NCBI GenBank assembly: GCA_964035575.1
Contig: OZ037898.1
Coordinates: 992,001 to 1,056,000, forward strand
DNA length: 64,000 nt
Source: Rhynchopus sp. YZ270_cl-10
Lineage: Eukaryota > Euglenozoa > Diplonemea > Diplonemida > Diplonemidae
Direction: 5' to 3'
The notes beneath the pieces are model-generated. The model did not search any database. It worked only from the letters and a program-made list of their open reading frames with translations, and was not told the origin of the DNA. The translations under genes were made by a program, and so were the position numbers. Shown here piece by piece: positions 1 to 10,309 of this stretch. Within the stretch, counting starts at the first letter, position 1; every line of letters starts with the position of its first letter.

Positions 1-458
1 TCATCAAGACCGAGGAGGAGGTTCTGATGCGCCCCGTCTACACCGAGAACACCGAGGAGCGCGCACTGCCGGGTGAGTTCCCCTACACCCGCGGACCCCA
101 CGCCACCATGTACACCGCGCGTCCATGGACCATCAGACAATACGCAGGGTTCTCCACTGTCGAGGAGTCAAACGCATTCTACAAGAAGGCGTTGGACATG
201 GGACAGCAGGGGCTCTCTGTGGCCTTCGATCTTGCGACCCACAGAGGATACGACTCGGACCACCCGCGTGTCGAGGGTGACGTTGGTATGGCGGGTGTGG
301 CGATCGACACTGTGGACGACATGCGTCGTCTGTTCCAGGACATCCCCCTGGACAAGGTGTCTGTGTCGATGACGATGAACGGAGCTGTGATCCCCATCAT
401 GGCCTTCTTCGCCGTCGCGGCAGAGGAGTCAGGCGTGCCGCAGGAGAAGCTGACCGGG

Positions 459-493
<35 letters not shown>

Positions 494-2189
494 CAGGAAC
501 ACATACATCTACCCGCCAGAGGCGTCCATGAGGAACATCTCGGACATCATGGCGCATCTGGCCAAGTACCAGCCCAAGTGGAACAGCATCTCCATCTCTG
601 GCTACCATTTGCAGGAGGCCGGGGCGAACAACGCGCTGGAGCTTGCCTTCACCATTGCCGATGGTTTGGAGTACATCAGGGCAGCGATTAAGGCAGGGCT
701 GACTGTGGATGAGGTGGCACCACGTCTGTCCTTCTTCTTCGCGATAGGTATGAACTTCTACATGGAGATTGCGAAGCTGCGTGCCGCGCGTACCCTCTGG
801 GCGACGCTGGTGAAGAAGCTGTTCAACCCGAAGAACGAGAAGTCGCTGCTGCTGCGTACCCACACGCAGACCTCGGGGTGGTCGCTCACAGAGCAGCAGC
901 CCTACAACAACGTCATCCGCACCACCGTCGAGGCAATGTCCGCAGTCATGGGCGGTGCGCAGTCCCTCCACACGAACTCCCTTGACGAGGCGGTCGGTCT
1001 CCCCACACCCTTCTCCGCTGGTCTTGCGCGTAACACCCAGCTGATTCTGCAGGAGGAGTCGGGCATCTGTCAGGTATATCCTTTATTGCACTTTACAGCT
1101 TTTCTTAAGATTATGTCGTTCCCACGACTAATCCATTTTCTTTTTTGTAGGTTGTGGACCCCTGGGGTGGAAGCTACATGATGGAGTCGCTGACAACAGA
1201 GCTGATGGAGGAGGCGATGAAGATCATTGAGGAGGTCGAGGAGGAGGGTGGGATGGTGAAGTGCGTTGCCGACGGCATGCCCAAGCTGCGTATCGAGGCC
1301 TCCGCCGCGACGAAGCAGGCGAAGATCGACAGCGCGCAGCAGGTCATCGTGGGTGTCAACAAATACGTGCAGAAGGACGAAGAGCAGAACTACGAGGTGC
1401 TCAAGATCGACAACGCGAAGGTGATCCGCTCGCAGAAGGAGAAGATTGCAGAGTGCAAAGCCAACCGTGACGAGGAGAAATGCCAGGCCGCTCTGCAGGC
1501 CATCCGCGACGGAGCACGCGGCGACGGCAACATGCTGACCCTCGCAGTCGATGCCGCCAGAGTGCGTGCCACGCTTGGGGAGATCTCCCTCGCGATGGAA
1601 GACGTCTTCGGCAGACACGTTGCCAAGGACGGCATGGTGCGTGGTGTGTACAACAGAGAATTCGCATCCAACGACGAGCTCGCCCAGACCCTGGAGGACG
1701 TCAAGGTGAAGGTGAACGCATTTGAGGAGAAGGTCGGACGTCGTCCTCGTATGATCATCGCAAAGATGGGCCAGGATGGGCACGACCGTGGGGCAAAGGT
1801 TGTGGGAACCGGATTCGCGGACCTTGGGTTTGATATCGACGTTGCACCGCTCTTCCAGACGCCATCAGAAGTGGCGGACATGGCAGTCGACGCAGATGTG
1901 CACATTGTCGGTGTGAGCTCTCTTGCAGCAGGACACCTTACGCTTGTCCCCCAGCTGATTAAAGAGCTTAAGGACAGAAACGCTGAGGACATCCTTGTGA
2001 TCGCAGGTGGCGTCATCCCCCAGCAGGATTACCAGGAGCTCTACGACGCAGGTGTTGCCTCTGTGTTTGGGCCAGGTATGTGAACATAGGTTTGAGAGGT
2101 GTTATTATCTTTCCCCCAAAACAGGAACGCCGATCCCGCACGCAGCAAACGACCTGCTCGAGAAGCTTGCCAAGCGCGTGGACATCTAA
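1..2189 (+). CDS. Methylmalonyl-CoA mutase, 5' end outside the window
   Basis: Adenosylcobalamin-dependent isomerase converting methylmalonyl-CoA to succinyl-CoA, normally in the mitochondrial matrix, in propionate and odd-chain/branched amino-acid catabolism. Three exons: <1-1073, 1151-2075 and 2125-2189, joined by GT-AG introns of 77 and 49 nt; the joins restore the family sequence ([15 protein letters not shown] and FGPG|TPIPHA). About 686 residues are visible. The N-terminal catalytic TIM-barrel half carries [33 protein letters not shown] and [12 protein letters not shown]. The C-terminal cobalamin-binding half has the B12 motif DGHDRG in [14 protein letters not shown], then FQTPSEV and GGVIPQQDY. 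Compared with animal MCM, only the presequence and a few dozen N-terminal residues should be missing. The fold covers both domains on one chain, as in mitochondrial MCM. No doubt about the family. Confidence 0.97.
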
Positions 2190-2366
2190 ACCTGAGTGGT
2201 TATTGTGAAAGCATATTTTTTTTTTTTGTCCCAAACCCCCGACCACCACCACCACCCCTCCCTAGGCATACAAATTGCATTTATCGTCTCATCGGGATTA
2301 TTGGGAAGGGCTCGCTGCCTTAGTACCCTCTCCTACCCCCTCAACCCCCCCAAAAAAAAAGGAATA

Positions 2367-2414
2367 GTGGAGCACACTCTAGGGTGGCAACACTAATACA
2401 ACCAAGTTTTCAAA
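2367..2414 (+). repeat. Repeat A, full copy
   Basis: Starts GTGGAGCACACTCTAGGG and ends AACCAAGTTTTCAAA, followed by an A-rich run. Best reference copy of family A in the window; other copies are at 2913, 15408-15652 (minus, interrupted), 30398, 46411 and 46863. Confidence 0.75.
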
Positions 2415-2912
2415 GGAAAAAAAAAAATTCAAAAATTGCAGATTGGAGAAGAAGGTTTCAAAGGAGAATGACTTATTTTTTTTGCAACATTTTTCAATAA
2501 AAAAATGTAACCTAAGTCCACGGAATGAGAGGGGGTGGGGGAAAAGGGTGATTAGCTGCGTGCCTGACCATCTGTATGGTGGCTGGCAGTTTTTTTTTCT
2601 TCCAGATTTATCAAAAAAAGCAAGGGTCAACTAAATTTTGAAAGAAGTGGAGATTTTCCAAAAAAAAAAAAAAGCAACAAAACATTGTGCGGCAACTGTA
2701 TACATTTTTTTTTTGAATATAAAATCACTGGCTATATCCCGTTTGCGCCGAGTCCCTCACCTGCTTTTGGATGGGGATTTACATTGCAATAAAAAGGTAG
2801 CGTGAGCGACCAAAACACAACAGGCTGCACCAAGATATCCAGCAGAACAGAAAAAATCCCCCTCCTCTCCCCCCCCTACTAGTGTATACTATAGCTCCTC
2901 CCTCAGGTGGGG

Positions 2913-2949
2913 GTGTGTCTGCACTAATACAAATACAACCAAGTTTTCA
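2913..2949 (+). repeat. Repeat A, 3' part only
   Basis: Keeps the 3' half (ATACAACCAAGTTTTCAAA) preceded by a diverged CACTAATACAA; again runs into poly-A. Confidence 0.55.
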
Positions 2950-3084
2950 AAAAAAAAGAAGGAAAAAACAACAACAACACCAACACCCCTTTTCTTTTGC
3001 CTCCGTCCTCCACCTCCACCTCCCTTTCTGCTTCGCATAGTACTCTTTCCCCCCTCCCGTGTGTGGAAAACAACACCAAAAAAA

Positions 3085-3351
3085 CAACTAATTGCTAAGA
3101 AGAAAAAAAAAACGGGGTATGCTGCGGAAAAGCTTCGCCCGATTTTCGAAACCACCGTCTTTGCTGGGTGGGGTGCTGATGCGTCTGGTGTGATCGACGG
3201 CGGGGTTTCGTCTGTGTATTCTGTGTTCCTTCTCCACTGCTACGACGATGAGTGGGATGACTACGAGCTGGAACACACCGAGTCCGCCTCCACAACCTGG
3301 TTATCCAGCCCATATCCACAGCACACCCCTTTTTTTCATAGCAATTACTTG
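3085..3351 (-). mobile_element. Short inverted-repeat element (CAACTAATTGCT ends), 267 bp
   Basis: Left end CAACTAATTGCTAAG and right end CATAGCAATTACTTG are inverted copies of each other. Further in, AACGGGGTATGCTG pairs with CACAGCACACCCC. The interior (about 3145-3260) matches the reverse complement of the interior of the element at 25121-25557, including TGGTGTGATCGA and TTCTGTGTTCCTT. The two share a short protein-like stretch (KLR-IFETTV), so both may be internally deleted relics of one coding transposon. Family unknown. Confidence 0.6.
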
Positions 3352-3360
3352 TTTTTTTTT

Positions 3361-3405
3361 AGGTACGTGGGGTTTAGGTTCATCTTATAAACGCTTTCTT
3401 TTGTT
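3361..3405 (+). repeat. Repeat D, partial
   Basis: Only the 3' half is recognisable: TTTAGGTTCATCTTATAAAC, then a T/C-rich tail. It abuts a partial repeat E. Confidence 0.5.
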
Positions 3406-3423
3406 TTTTTCTTTTTCCCCAGT

Positions 3424-3470
3424 GCCCTGCGTCTGCCGATGAACGGTGAGGCATTTGCACTTTCAACTGT
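3424..3470 (+). repeat. Repeat E, 3' part
   Basis: CTGCCGATGAACGGTGAGG followed by a TTTGCACTTTC box; nearly the same as 48537-48577 and similar to 26670-26697. Confidence 0.5.
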
Positions 3471-4017
3471 GCTCTTTGTTGTATCTTTGGGGGCGGGGGG
3501 GTCAATTGGTCCTTTCTCGGCATCTGGAATTACTGATGAAGTCTACCCTTTTTGAAAACTGACTGTATGATTCTTAAGACAGACAAACAGGGTTTACAGG
3601 TTAGAAAACCTATCTACTGAACGTTTCAATTTATGCACAGCTTTTTTACTTTTTCACATTTTTTTCCCAACAATAGATGGAGTGTATCTTGTATAGAACG
3701 TCCTCTGTACTTTCTCTTTTATGTGAAAGTAATATATCAGTCCTTTTCTCAAGTACTTTGGTGGTAAACTATTCAAAACGTGCGTGACGGTGGGTAGCGT
3801 ACCAACTAAACAAAAGACGAACTGGGCTTATTGTTTTAGGTTAAATACACAGCATCGAGACTTGCGTGGACGGCTGAAGCCCCCTCCCAAAGCACTGTGT
3901 ATTTTTTTTTTTCCGACTGAGATACGTTTTCCGTTTCAACTACTATTTTTTTCCGTTCATTTGTGTGCATCTTGAACAGCAGTTGAGGAGTAGTTCCGAG
4001 CAGAACATCCCAGCCCA

Positions 4018-4105
4018 GTGTGTGATGTGTGTGTTTGATAACTAATAGGGGGGTAATTCTTGCGCATAATATATGGCCCCATGTGTGTATTTGTGTCTGT
4101 CTGTG
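4018..4105. repeat. Repeat F, copy 1
   Basis: Shares GTGTGTGTTTGATAACTAAT, then a TTGCGCA box, ATATGGCCCC and TGTGTAT, with 16697-16767. Confidence 0.5.
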
Positions 4106-4252
4106 CACGAGACACATTTCATCTGACTCAGGTTTTCTGTTGAAAGCTTGAATAGTGCTCTTATCTTGTGGAAACCCACAATATTTTTTTTGTTCATGTG
4201 TATGAGAGACGTATCTACCTTCAAAGTATTTTTTTTTTTTGACAGTCCCGCC

Positions 4253-7200
4253 CAGGGTCCTCAACCGTAGACAAAGTCTGGCCACAGATTTGTCTAAGTT
4301 AAAAAAAAAGGCTAAAAAAATTTTTCGCGCTCCGCGCGAAAAGGTCCTGTACAAAGCTAAAAATTGGGGGCTTTTTTTTTTTGTGTTGCTTTTTCGAAAC
4401 TCGTTAAGTGGTCTTTTCATTTCAATAGAAGAGTTCGACAAATGAACAATCACACCCCACCCCACCCCTTCGCCCCACCCGTACCCCTAACCCCATTGTC
4501 CCCCCAACCTGATAAGCATCACACAGAAACTCTAACCTTCTTTCTTTTAAAGGCTTCAAAAATCCTTTGGATTTGGTCAGGCGTAAATTTATTCTCATTT
4601 GTCTCTGCCTGTTTGCACATAAGAATGCATAGCAGACTTGAATCCAGCAGTTTGTTTCTGTAGCTATTCTTGACGTACTTCATGCCGTTGAAGCAGCGCT
4701 CGTCTTCAACTGATGTGACGGGGATTGACAACCCAAGCAAAACAAGATCCCTCATAATGGGGTAGGCGTCTCCTGCGGAACTTGTCAAGAATGTTGCGAT
4801 CAGGTCCGAAGTGTCCTTTGTTGTAGTTCTCTTCGACAAAACGTCCACCAGGATCCTCCATTCTTTCACAGCTACAGCTTTCTTTGTCTCCAGACTGTTC
4901 AGTTCTGGCGACTCCTCAACGAACGGCGTCGTGTCCACGCTCAGTAACGGCGTTGTTTGAGTGCGCGATATCACAGTATGCTCCGTCTTGGAGTACTCTG
5001 GTCTCCCACGCGTCTTCTCGCCCACAACATCGTACTTTTTGTACTCGAGTGTATGCAGCTCAGTAAATTCCTCGATGAGCTTCTTCACCTCGGTGTTGCC
5101 GTAGATCGCCAGCCCGTCCGCGTTAGCAGGGAGGTTGCGGATGTCGAATACTGAGAAGCATCTCACAATGTCCATGTTCACGAATCGTTCACTGAGGCAC
5201 TTCAGCAGCTCCTTGAGGTATGGCTTGCAGACCGTGTCGTGATGAATCGCAAAGTTCCGACGGGAAAGTTTTGTACCGTGGCATTGATTATACCTCGGTA
5301 CCCATTCTGGGTAGAACGGGAACATGTTCGGGTTGGTTTCAAGCAACGACAATGACGCAACACATTTGTCGATGTGGCTGCAAACGGTGAGCAGGTTTGT
5401 GTTCCTGCTCTGGAGCGACGTCGACAGCACGTTCAACTCGTCCAGGACCACCGTCATGAAGGACAACGTTGCAAAAAAAACCGGGCTCTTTGATGTGCTG
5501 CGCGATGAACGGTGCTTCCACGTCGCCGGCCTCTCCAAGCTTGCACAGGGCGCTGTGCACGGCGGGGTACTCCTTGCGGACGGTGCTGCAACACCTGCCG
5601 TTGGTGAGCCACCGGGTGTCACCCGGCTTTGCGATGAGGATGTCACAGTACTCACACAAGTCGCGAAGTTCCTCCAGCATCTCCTCCAGGGTGTCGAGCT
5701 TAATCTTGGATCCCGAAAAAAAAACCCACACCCACCGCAGGCCGTCGAAGAACCGGGTAATCTCCGGCGATTTCCCCTCTGCCGCTGCTTCTGGGCCACA
5801 GAGTGCGAGGGAGTGTGCGTAGCACCAGGTGAAGAGGGCGCCTGGGTTTATGTCTGCACGGATTTGTTGTTGGCAGCCCTTGTTCGAGGAACGCATTGCC
5901 GATGCGCCATCAAACGAGCATCCACTCATCTTCCCGTAGTCGAGCCCGAGCTGGTCTATCCACTTCGTCAGCAACGACGCGTAACCAGCCCCCGTCTGGT
6001 CCTTCAGCTCACCCATCATGATGAGCTTCTCGACGGGGGTGGCACCGACCATGTATCGCACGACGAAGACGAGTTGCTCCTTCTTGCTGACGTCGCGTGA
6101 GCAATCCCCCGACAGGCCCCAGAAACGGGAGGCTTTGACCTGCTTGAGGAGGTCTTCTGTCAACACCTCCGTGATGCAGGACATGATCTCTAAGACTGCA
6201 CCGCAGCTGAGATAGCGTATTTGTTGTCTGAGGTATGCCTCCATGTCGGTGCACTCCAGCTTGTCTGCGAAAAAACTCAGAAACTCCTCCAAGTTAGAGT
6301 GCCCTACACCTTTGCGCGCGAGGAAAACAATAACCTCAATGCATATTTTCAGCATTTTTTGGTTGAACTCGACTTCTTTGTCGCTGTTGGCGTGCAACGT
6401 GTGAAGCACGGTTCCATTGGAAGCCTGCAGAGCGGCAGCCTTCACGAGACGTTGGTGTTTGGGGTCGCCTGCATGCGCAGGGAGGTCTCTGGCGAGCTTG
6501 GTCTTTGCATGAGAGAAAGCACCACAATACAAGCACTTGAACTTGTCTTCACCCACCACCAACCAGGGGGAAAAACGGTTCAAATGGCCCTGCACCGTGC
6601 TCTCCCGCAGACCCATACAACCTTTCTCCTGCGCTTCGCGTTTACGTTTCAGCGTGTTGGTGGAGTCGGTGTTCGCTGGTGCGGTCGTGGTGTTCGTGAG
6701 GTTGGGATTGTTCGTGTTGGAGTGCGTGGGACCTAAGAAGACAACATCGCCGTCAGAAGAGTACTCGTCGACATCATCGATTTCCATTGCTGCCTCGGGT
6801 TGCTCGGATGCTGCGTTGCGTCTCACTGGCACACATTGCTCCTCCTCCTCTTCTTCGGACGTTGAATCCACGTACTTAACAGCACTCACCTGTGGAGCCA
6901 TCATCACCACACGTTTCTTCACCTTCTTGCCTTGCGACACCTGGCTCTGCACAGACACGGCAGAGGCATCGCTGTCTCCCCCCTTCTCTGCTTCGTTCAT
7001 GGCGAACTCATGCGCCTCCGCAACGATCGTCAGGATCGTCTTCCGCTTGCTCCCCTCCCTGTCGTCGTCCGCCAGTTTGGCGCGATCAAACTCCTTCAAC
7101 CAGAGTTTGAGCACCTTGTTGGTGTCGTTCTGGTGGTTTTTAAACCCCCTCACCGTCCCCTCCGCCACAAGAAAAAGGTGAAGGGAAGCGAGCCGGGGTG

Positions 7201-7624
7201 TCGGACCATCGGGGATGGACTTGTACTTGCCTGAAGACCACAGGTCGTAGTGCGTATCCCCTTTGTTGGGTTCCACCACACGTACCACAGGTGCCGCAAC
7301 AGCTCCCTTCTTGAACATGGACACGATGGTGGGCTGTGCTTTGGAGGTCTTGGCAGTGGCAGGCATTTTTGCGGATGAGTTTGTTCAATTGTAGTTAGTC
7401 TGAGGAGGTGGCTTGTGTGGGTGGGTACAATGGGGTCCGCGCAGGTGAGGACTGAGGGAGTCTTGAGGGAACTCATTTTTTTTTTTTGTTTTCAGTAAAG
7501 CTTCTTCTCTTTCAAACCACCCAAAAACCCAAAACCCAGGTTTTGTCTAACTTAGACAAAGCGTTTTTCAAAAAAAAAAAAATTGTCTAAGTTAAGGCCT
7601 AACTTAGACAGGTTGAGGACCCTG
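4253..7624 (-). mobile_element. hAT-superfamily DNA transposon, near-complete, with 8-bp target duplication
   Basis: Terminal inverted repeats CAGGGTCCTCAACC (4253) and GGTTGAGGACCCTG (ending 7624) are flanked on both sides by the identical 8-mer GTCCCGCC (4245-4252 and 7625-7632), which is the hAT hallmark. Just inside both ends lie repeated motifs of the type TCTAAGTTA/TAACTTAGAC, the kind of subterminal sites a hAT transposase binds. The one gene inside is a minus-strand transposase. The perfect duplication and matching ends indicate a young insertion. Confidence 0.93.
4519..7366 (-). pseudogene. hAT transposase with BED-type zinc finger, one frameshift in a homopolymer
   Basis: Start codon at 7366 (MPATAKTSKAQPTIVSMFKKG). 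The N-terminal third is acidic and disordered (run of E near residue 175), followed by a BED-like finger (CLYCGAF, with H residues in LPAHAGDPKH). The catalytic core has GLSGDCSRD and CSFDGASAMRSSNKGC (the two aspartates of the RNase H-like DDE fold) and the family's GDTRWL. The C-terminal dimerisation region IPVTSVEDERCFNGMKYVKN lies in another frame, reached after a run of eight A at about 5471-5478 (T on the coding strand). Dropping one base of that run joins the two frames, so this is either a recent inactivating slip or a sequencing error. Total length about 900 residues. Confidence 0.9.
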
Positions 7625-7650
7625 GTCCCGCCAAAAAGTGAAAATCGGGG

Positions 7651-7652
<2 letters not shown>

Positions 7653-7687
<35 letters not shown>
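7653..7687. repeat. GA dinucleotide microsatellite
   Basis: About sixteen GA units in an otherwise T-rich context. Confidence 0.9.
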
Positions 7688-7688
<1 letters not shown>

Positions 7689-8164
7689 AGTGTACGCCAA
7701 ATTGAAAAAAAAAACCCGTTACCTTCCCTCTTGCGCGCCTTTGAAATTCATAAGCCTTTTGCTGCGGGCGACTTTTTATGTCCAAAAAAACCGTGTTCGT
7801 GGTGTGTCTATATCCTCTTTTCTCTGATTGGAGAACCTGGGTCATTCAGCTGGTGCATTTTCTTTTTGTCAACCTATTGTTTTACAATGTCTTTTTTTGT
7901 TTCCTTCTTTACCTTTCTTTTCATCTGTCCATGTTTGAAATCAGTTTTTTTTTTTATTTTATTTTTGGGGAAAAATTCTTCAGCAACGGATCATAGTGAC
8001 CATATTCGCATCCCCCCACCCCACCCCACCCCCCCTCCCAGGGTGAGGCAAGTCTTTCATTACCCCCTTTTTTATATATTGCATTTGGAGCGGTCCTCCC
8101 AATACAGCATCTCCCTCCTTAAGAAGTCTTCATCCTTTTTAAAGATTTTTTTTTAAAAGGTAAT

Positions 8165-8400
8165 CGGCGAGGTCAGGTCCATCACTCCTTTTTGACCAAC
8201 AAAGATCTCTTCGAGGGTGGTGTCGTAGTCCTCACACGAGGGCAGCCCGTTGGAGCAGGTCAAACTTTTCGACTCCCGCCTTCTCCTTGCCAAACTTCGT
8301 TACTGTTCGCTTCAGGTGCGTACCTCACAGGAGGTGAGTCCAGTTGTCAGGGACTGCGCGCTCGACCATCGATTCGATACCCTTGAAGGTGTCTGTATCA
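8165..8400 (-). pseudogene. Possible minus-strand coding relic
   Basis: Read on the minus strand, three short segments in different frames look protein-like: DTDTFKGIESMVERAV, then TVTKFGKEKAGVEKFDLLQ, then EDYDTTLEEIFVGQKGV. Stops separate them and no workable intron joins them. I do not recognise the family; it could be chance, since the plus strand is also open here. Confidence 0.25.
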
Positions 8401-8633
8401 CCTCGACGTTATCCTTTTTTCCTTCCCGCAGTTTCTTTTATGAATTTTTCAGTCTTCCTCCAGGGGGTTATTCACCCTGCAGGCATTTGACCCAGTCTTC
8501 GACACAAAACCTATACCATTGGTTCCTTTCTTTCCCTTCCTCCCTCTCCACCTACTCTCACAAAAAACGAAGACCGACACTAATCCAACAAATTACCAAA
8601 GGAAGGGGGGGTAACTTTTACACAAGAAAAAAA

Positions 8634-9635
8634 ATGTTCTCCCGACAGACGACCCTCCTCCAGGGTGCTGTGAAGCAGGCTGTGTCGGTCTCTTCCCCTC
8701 CCCCTCTGGCCAGCCCTGCATTCACCACCACCACCACCGGGGCTGAGGGGACCACCGAATGGGCGATGCAGTTCCTCGAGGACGGTGAACACATCTCCCC
8801 TTGGCATGATATTCCGCTTCATGCCTCGTCTTCTTCCCCTTCCTCCCCTTTGGTCTTCAACTTTGTGAACGAAATTCCTTTGGGCACCCGCGCCAAAATG
8901 GAGGTAGCAACCAAGCAAGAAATGAACCCAATTAAACAAGATTTGAAGAAGGGGAAGCTCCGGTTTTACACCTATGGGGATACCCCCTTTAATTATGGCT
9001 GTTTGCCGAGGACTTGGGAGGACCCGAACGTTGCTGTCGAGGCGTGCGGAGGGTGTGTCGGGGACAATGACCCTTTGGATGTAGTTGATTTGTCCGGCGC
9101 TGTGATCCCCATGGGCGCCGTGATGCCCTCGCGGGCGATCGGTGTGGTCGCGCTCATCGATGAAGGGGAAACAGACTGGAAGCTCCTGACCGTGCCCGAC
9201 ACCGAGCACTTCGCCTCCCTGCACACCCTGGCCCAGGCCAGGCAGGACCCTGTATTCAACAAACGCCTCGCAGAAGTCCTCCACTGGTTCCGCTACTACA
9301 AAACCGCAGACGGAAAGCCAGAAAATAAGTTCGGCTTCAACGGAGACATCCAAGATGAAAGGTATGATGTAAGCCTCAAAATGGATGACGTTGAGGGGGA
9401 GAGGGCGTATTTCAAAAATCAAAATCAAAAAAAAACCAAGGAACTCTTCAGGATGAGGTTTTTTTTTTCTCAGGCCCTGGCTCTCAAATGTCAATTTAAT
9501 GTTTTTTCCCCCTTTTCCCATAACAAACAACACAGCTACGCACTGAAGGTGGTGGAGGAGACGATGCTGCAGTACGGCGACCTCATGGCAGGACGTGTGG
9601 GTGATCACAGCCTTGCCTTGACGTCACGTGCCTAG
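8634..9635 (+). CDS. Inorganic pyrophosphatase, family I, probably mitochondrial
   Basis: Mg-dependent hydrolysis of pyrophosphate to two phosphates. Two exons, 8634-9361 and 9536-9635, with a 174-nt GT-AG intron; splicing gives GDIQDESYALKVVEETM, matching the family C-terminus. The ATG at 8634 starts MFSRQTTLLQGAVKQAVSVS, rich in R/K/S/Q and lacking acidic residues, which suggests a mitochondrial presequence. Conserved blocks follow in order: ISPWHDIPL, VNEIPLGTRAKMEVATK, MNPIKQD, FNYGCLPRTWEDP, the metal-binding signature GDNDPLDV, LIDEGETDWKLL and WFRYYKTADGKPENKFGF. These are the eukaryotic-type active-site residues. The frame stays open upstream to 8250, but that part has no family similarity and is treated as leader. 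Confidence 0.96.
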   Translation: MFSRQTTLLQGAVKQAVSVSSPPPLASPAFTTTTTGAEGTTEWAMQFLEDGEHISPWHDIPLHASSSSPSSPLVFNFVNEIPLGTRAKMEVATKQEMNPIKQDLKKGKLRFYTYGDTPFNYGCLPRTWEDPNVAVEACGGCVGDNDPLDVVDLSGAVIPMGAVMPSRAIGVVALIDEGETDWKLLTVPDTEHFASLHTLAQARQDPVFNKRLAEVLHWFRYYKTADGKPENKFGFNGDIQDERYDVSLKMDDVEGERAYFKNQNQKKTKELFRMRFFFSQALALKCQFNVFSPFSHNKQHSYALKVVEETMLQYGDLMAGRVGDHSLALTSRA

Positions 9636-10309
9636 AAAGGGGTGAGGGCGGGTCTCTCTTCTCAATGACGTACATCGCCATGGTTACTCTGTTAGCTATG
9701 TGACGCTAGGTGACCATATCGCGCGTATCAGGGAAACTGTTCTCAATTTTCTGCCACTAAAGAAGTGGGGCGAAGTTGCGCATCCAACTCGAATACGCTC
9801 AGGGTGGTCGGTGCTGATATAGCCAAAGAAAATCTCTGATCGATTGTCGAAACAAAAAAATGATAATAACAACGTAGAGCAAAGGGAAATATACAGCCCA
9901 CGACCTTCTGCTGAAGGAAGCGGTCGGGATGTAATGTGGGGCCTGATAGATATATTGTTAGTTCCCCTTCCGCTCCGGGAACAGGAAGAAAAAATGTAGT
10001 GCACCTCCTCCCATACCGCCTTTTTTTTTTTTGTTAACGTTGGTGACTGTGGAGTTCTTCCAACCACTTCCACGCCAAGCGCTTCGTGTCGTGCTCTTCT
10101 CCATCCGTTTCTTAAGCGCACCTCCACAACCAATCTCTCCTCCCTGAGCACGCTTTCCTGTTCTTTGCCTTCCCCGGCTATACATTGCAACAGTAAAGAC
10201 GGCCCCCCGGCCGTCTTTCGGGCCGCCTTCCCCTCCTTTTTAAAACACCCCTCCCTCAGCCCACTTTTGCCCCTCTCCCTGGGGCTCTCCCTCCCTTATT
10301 TGATTTAAA
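9636..10309. other. Intergenic stretch, no gene seen
   Basis: The only long open frame (minus strand, 9696-10190) has no recognisable domain and is K/R/S biased. A perfect GC-rich hairpin lies at 10195-10218, and a pyrimidine tract with AG at 10258-10259 precedes the next gene. Confidence 0.6.
10195..10218. repeat. Perfect GC-rich hairpin in the leader region of the next gene
   Basis: AAAGACGGCC and GGCCGTCTTT form a 10-bp stem with a CCCC loop, 92 nt before the ATG at 10310. Confidence 0.7.

Larger units (their letters stand above)
2190..4244. other. Gene-free stretch rich in A/T homopolymers and dispersed repeats
   Basis: No convincing coding region. It holds two copies of repeat A (2367-2414 and a partial at 2913-2949), an inverted-repeat element (3085-3351), partial repeats D and E side by side (3361-3470), and one copy of repeat F (4018-4105). 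Open frames here are short and biased to K, F and P by the A and T runs. Confidence 0.7.
7633..8633. other. Gene-free stretch with a GA microsatellite and a possible minus-strand relic
   Basis: Begins with the A-rich flank of the hAT insertion, then a GA dinucleotide run at 7653-7687 and a long T-rich tract. A possible coding relic on the minus strand lies at about 8165-8400. A pyrimidine tract ending in CCCGCAG at 8430 could be the splice acceptor for the pyrophosphatase leader. Confidence 0.6.

Noticed and set aside
8250-8633. Upstream in-frame extension of the pyrophosphatase
   Set aside because: It lacks family similarity, starts with no conserved context, and contains a splice-acceptor-like tract; the ATG at 8634 gives a sensible presequence.
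10195-10218. GC hairpin as an intrinsic transcription terminator
   Set aside because: Bacterial-type terminators do not apply to eukaryotic mRNA genes and the T run does not follow directly.
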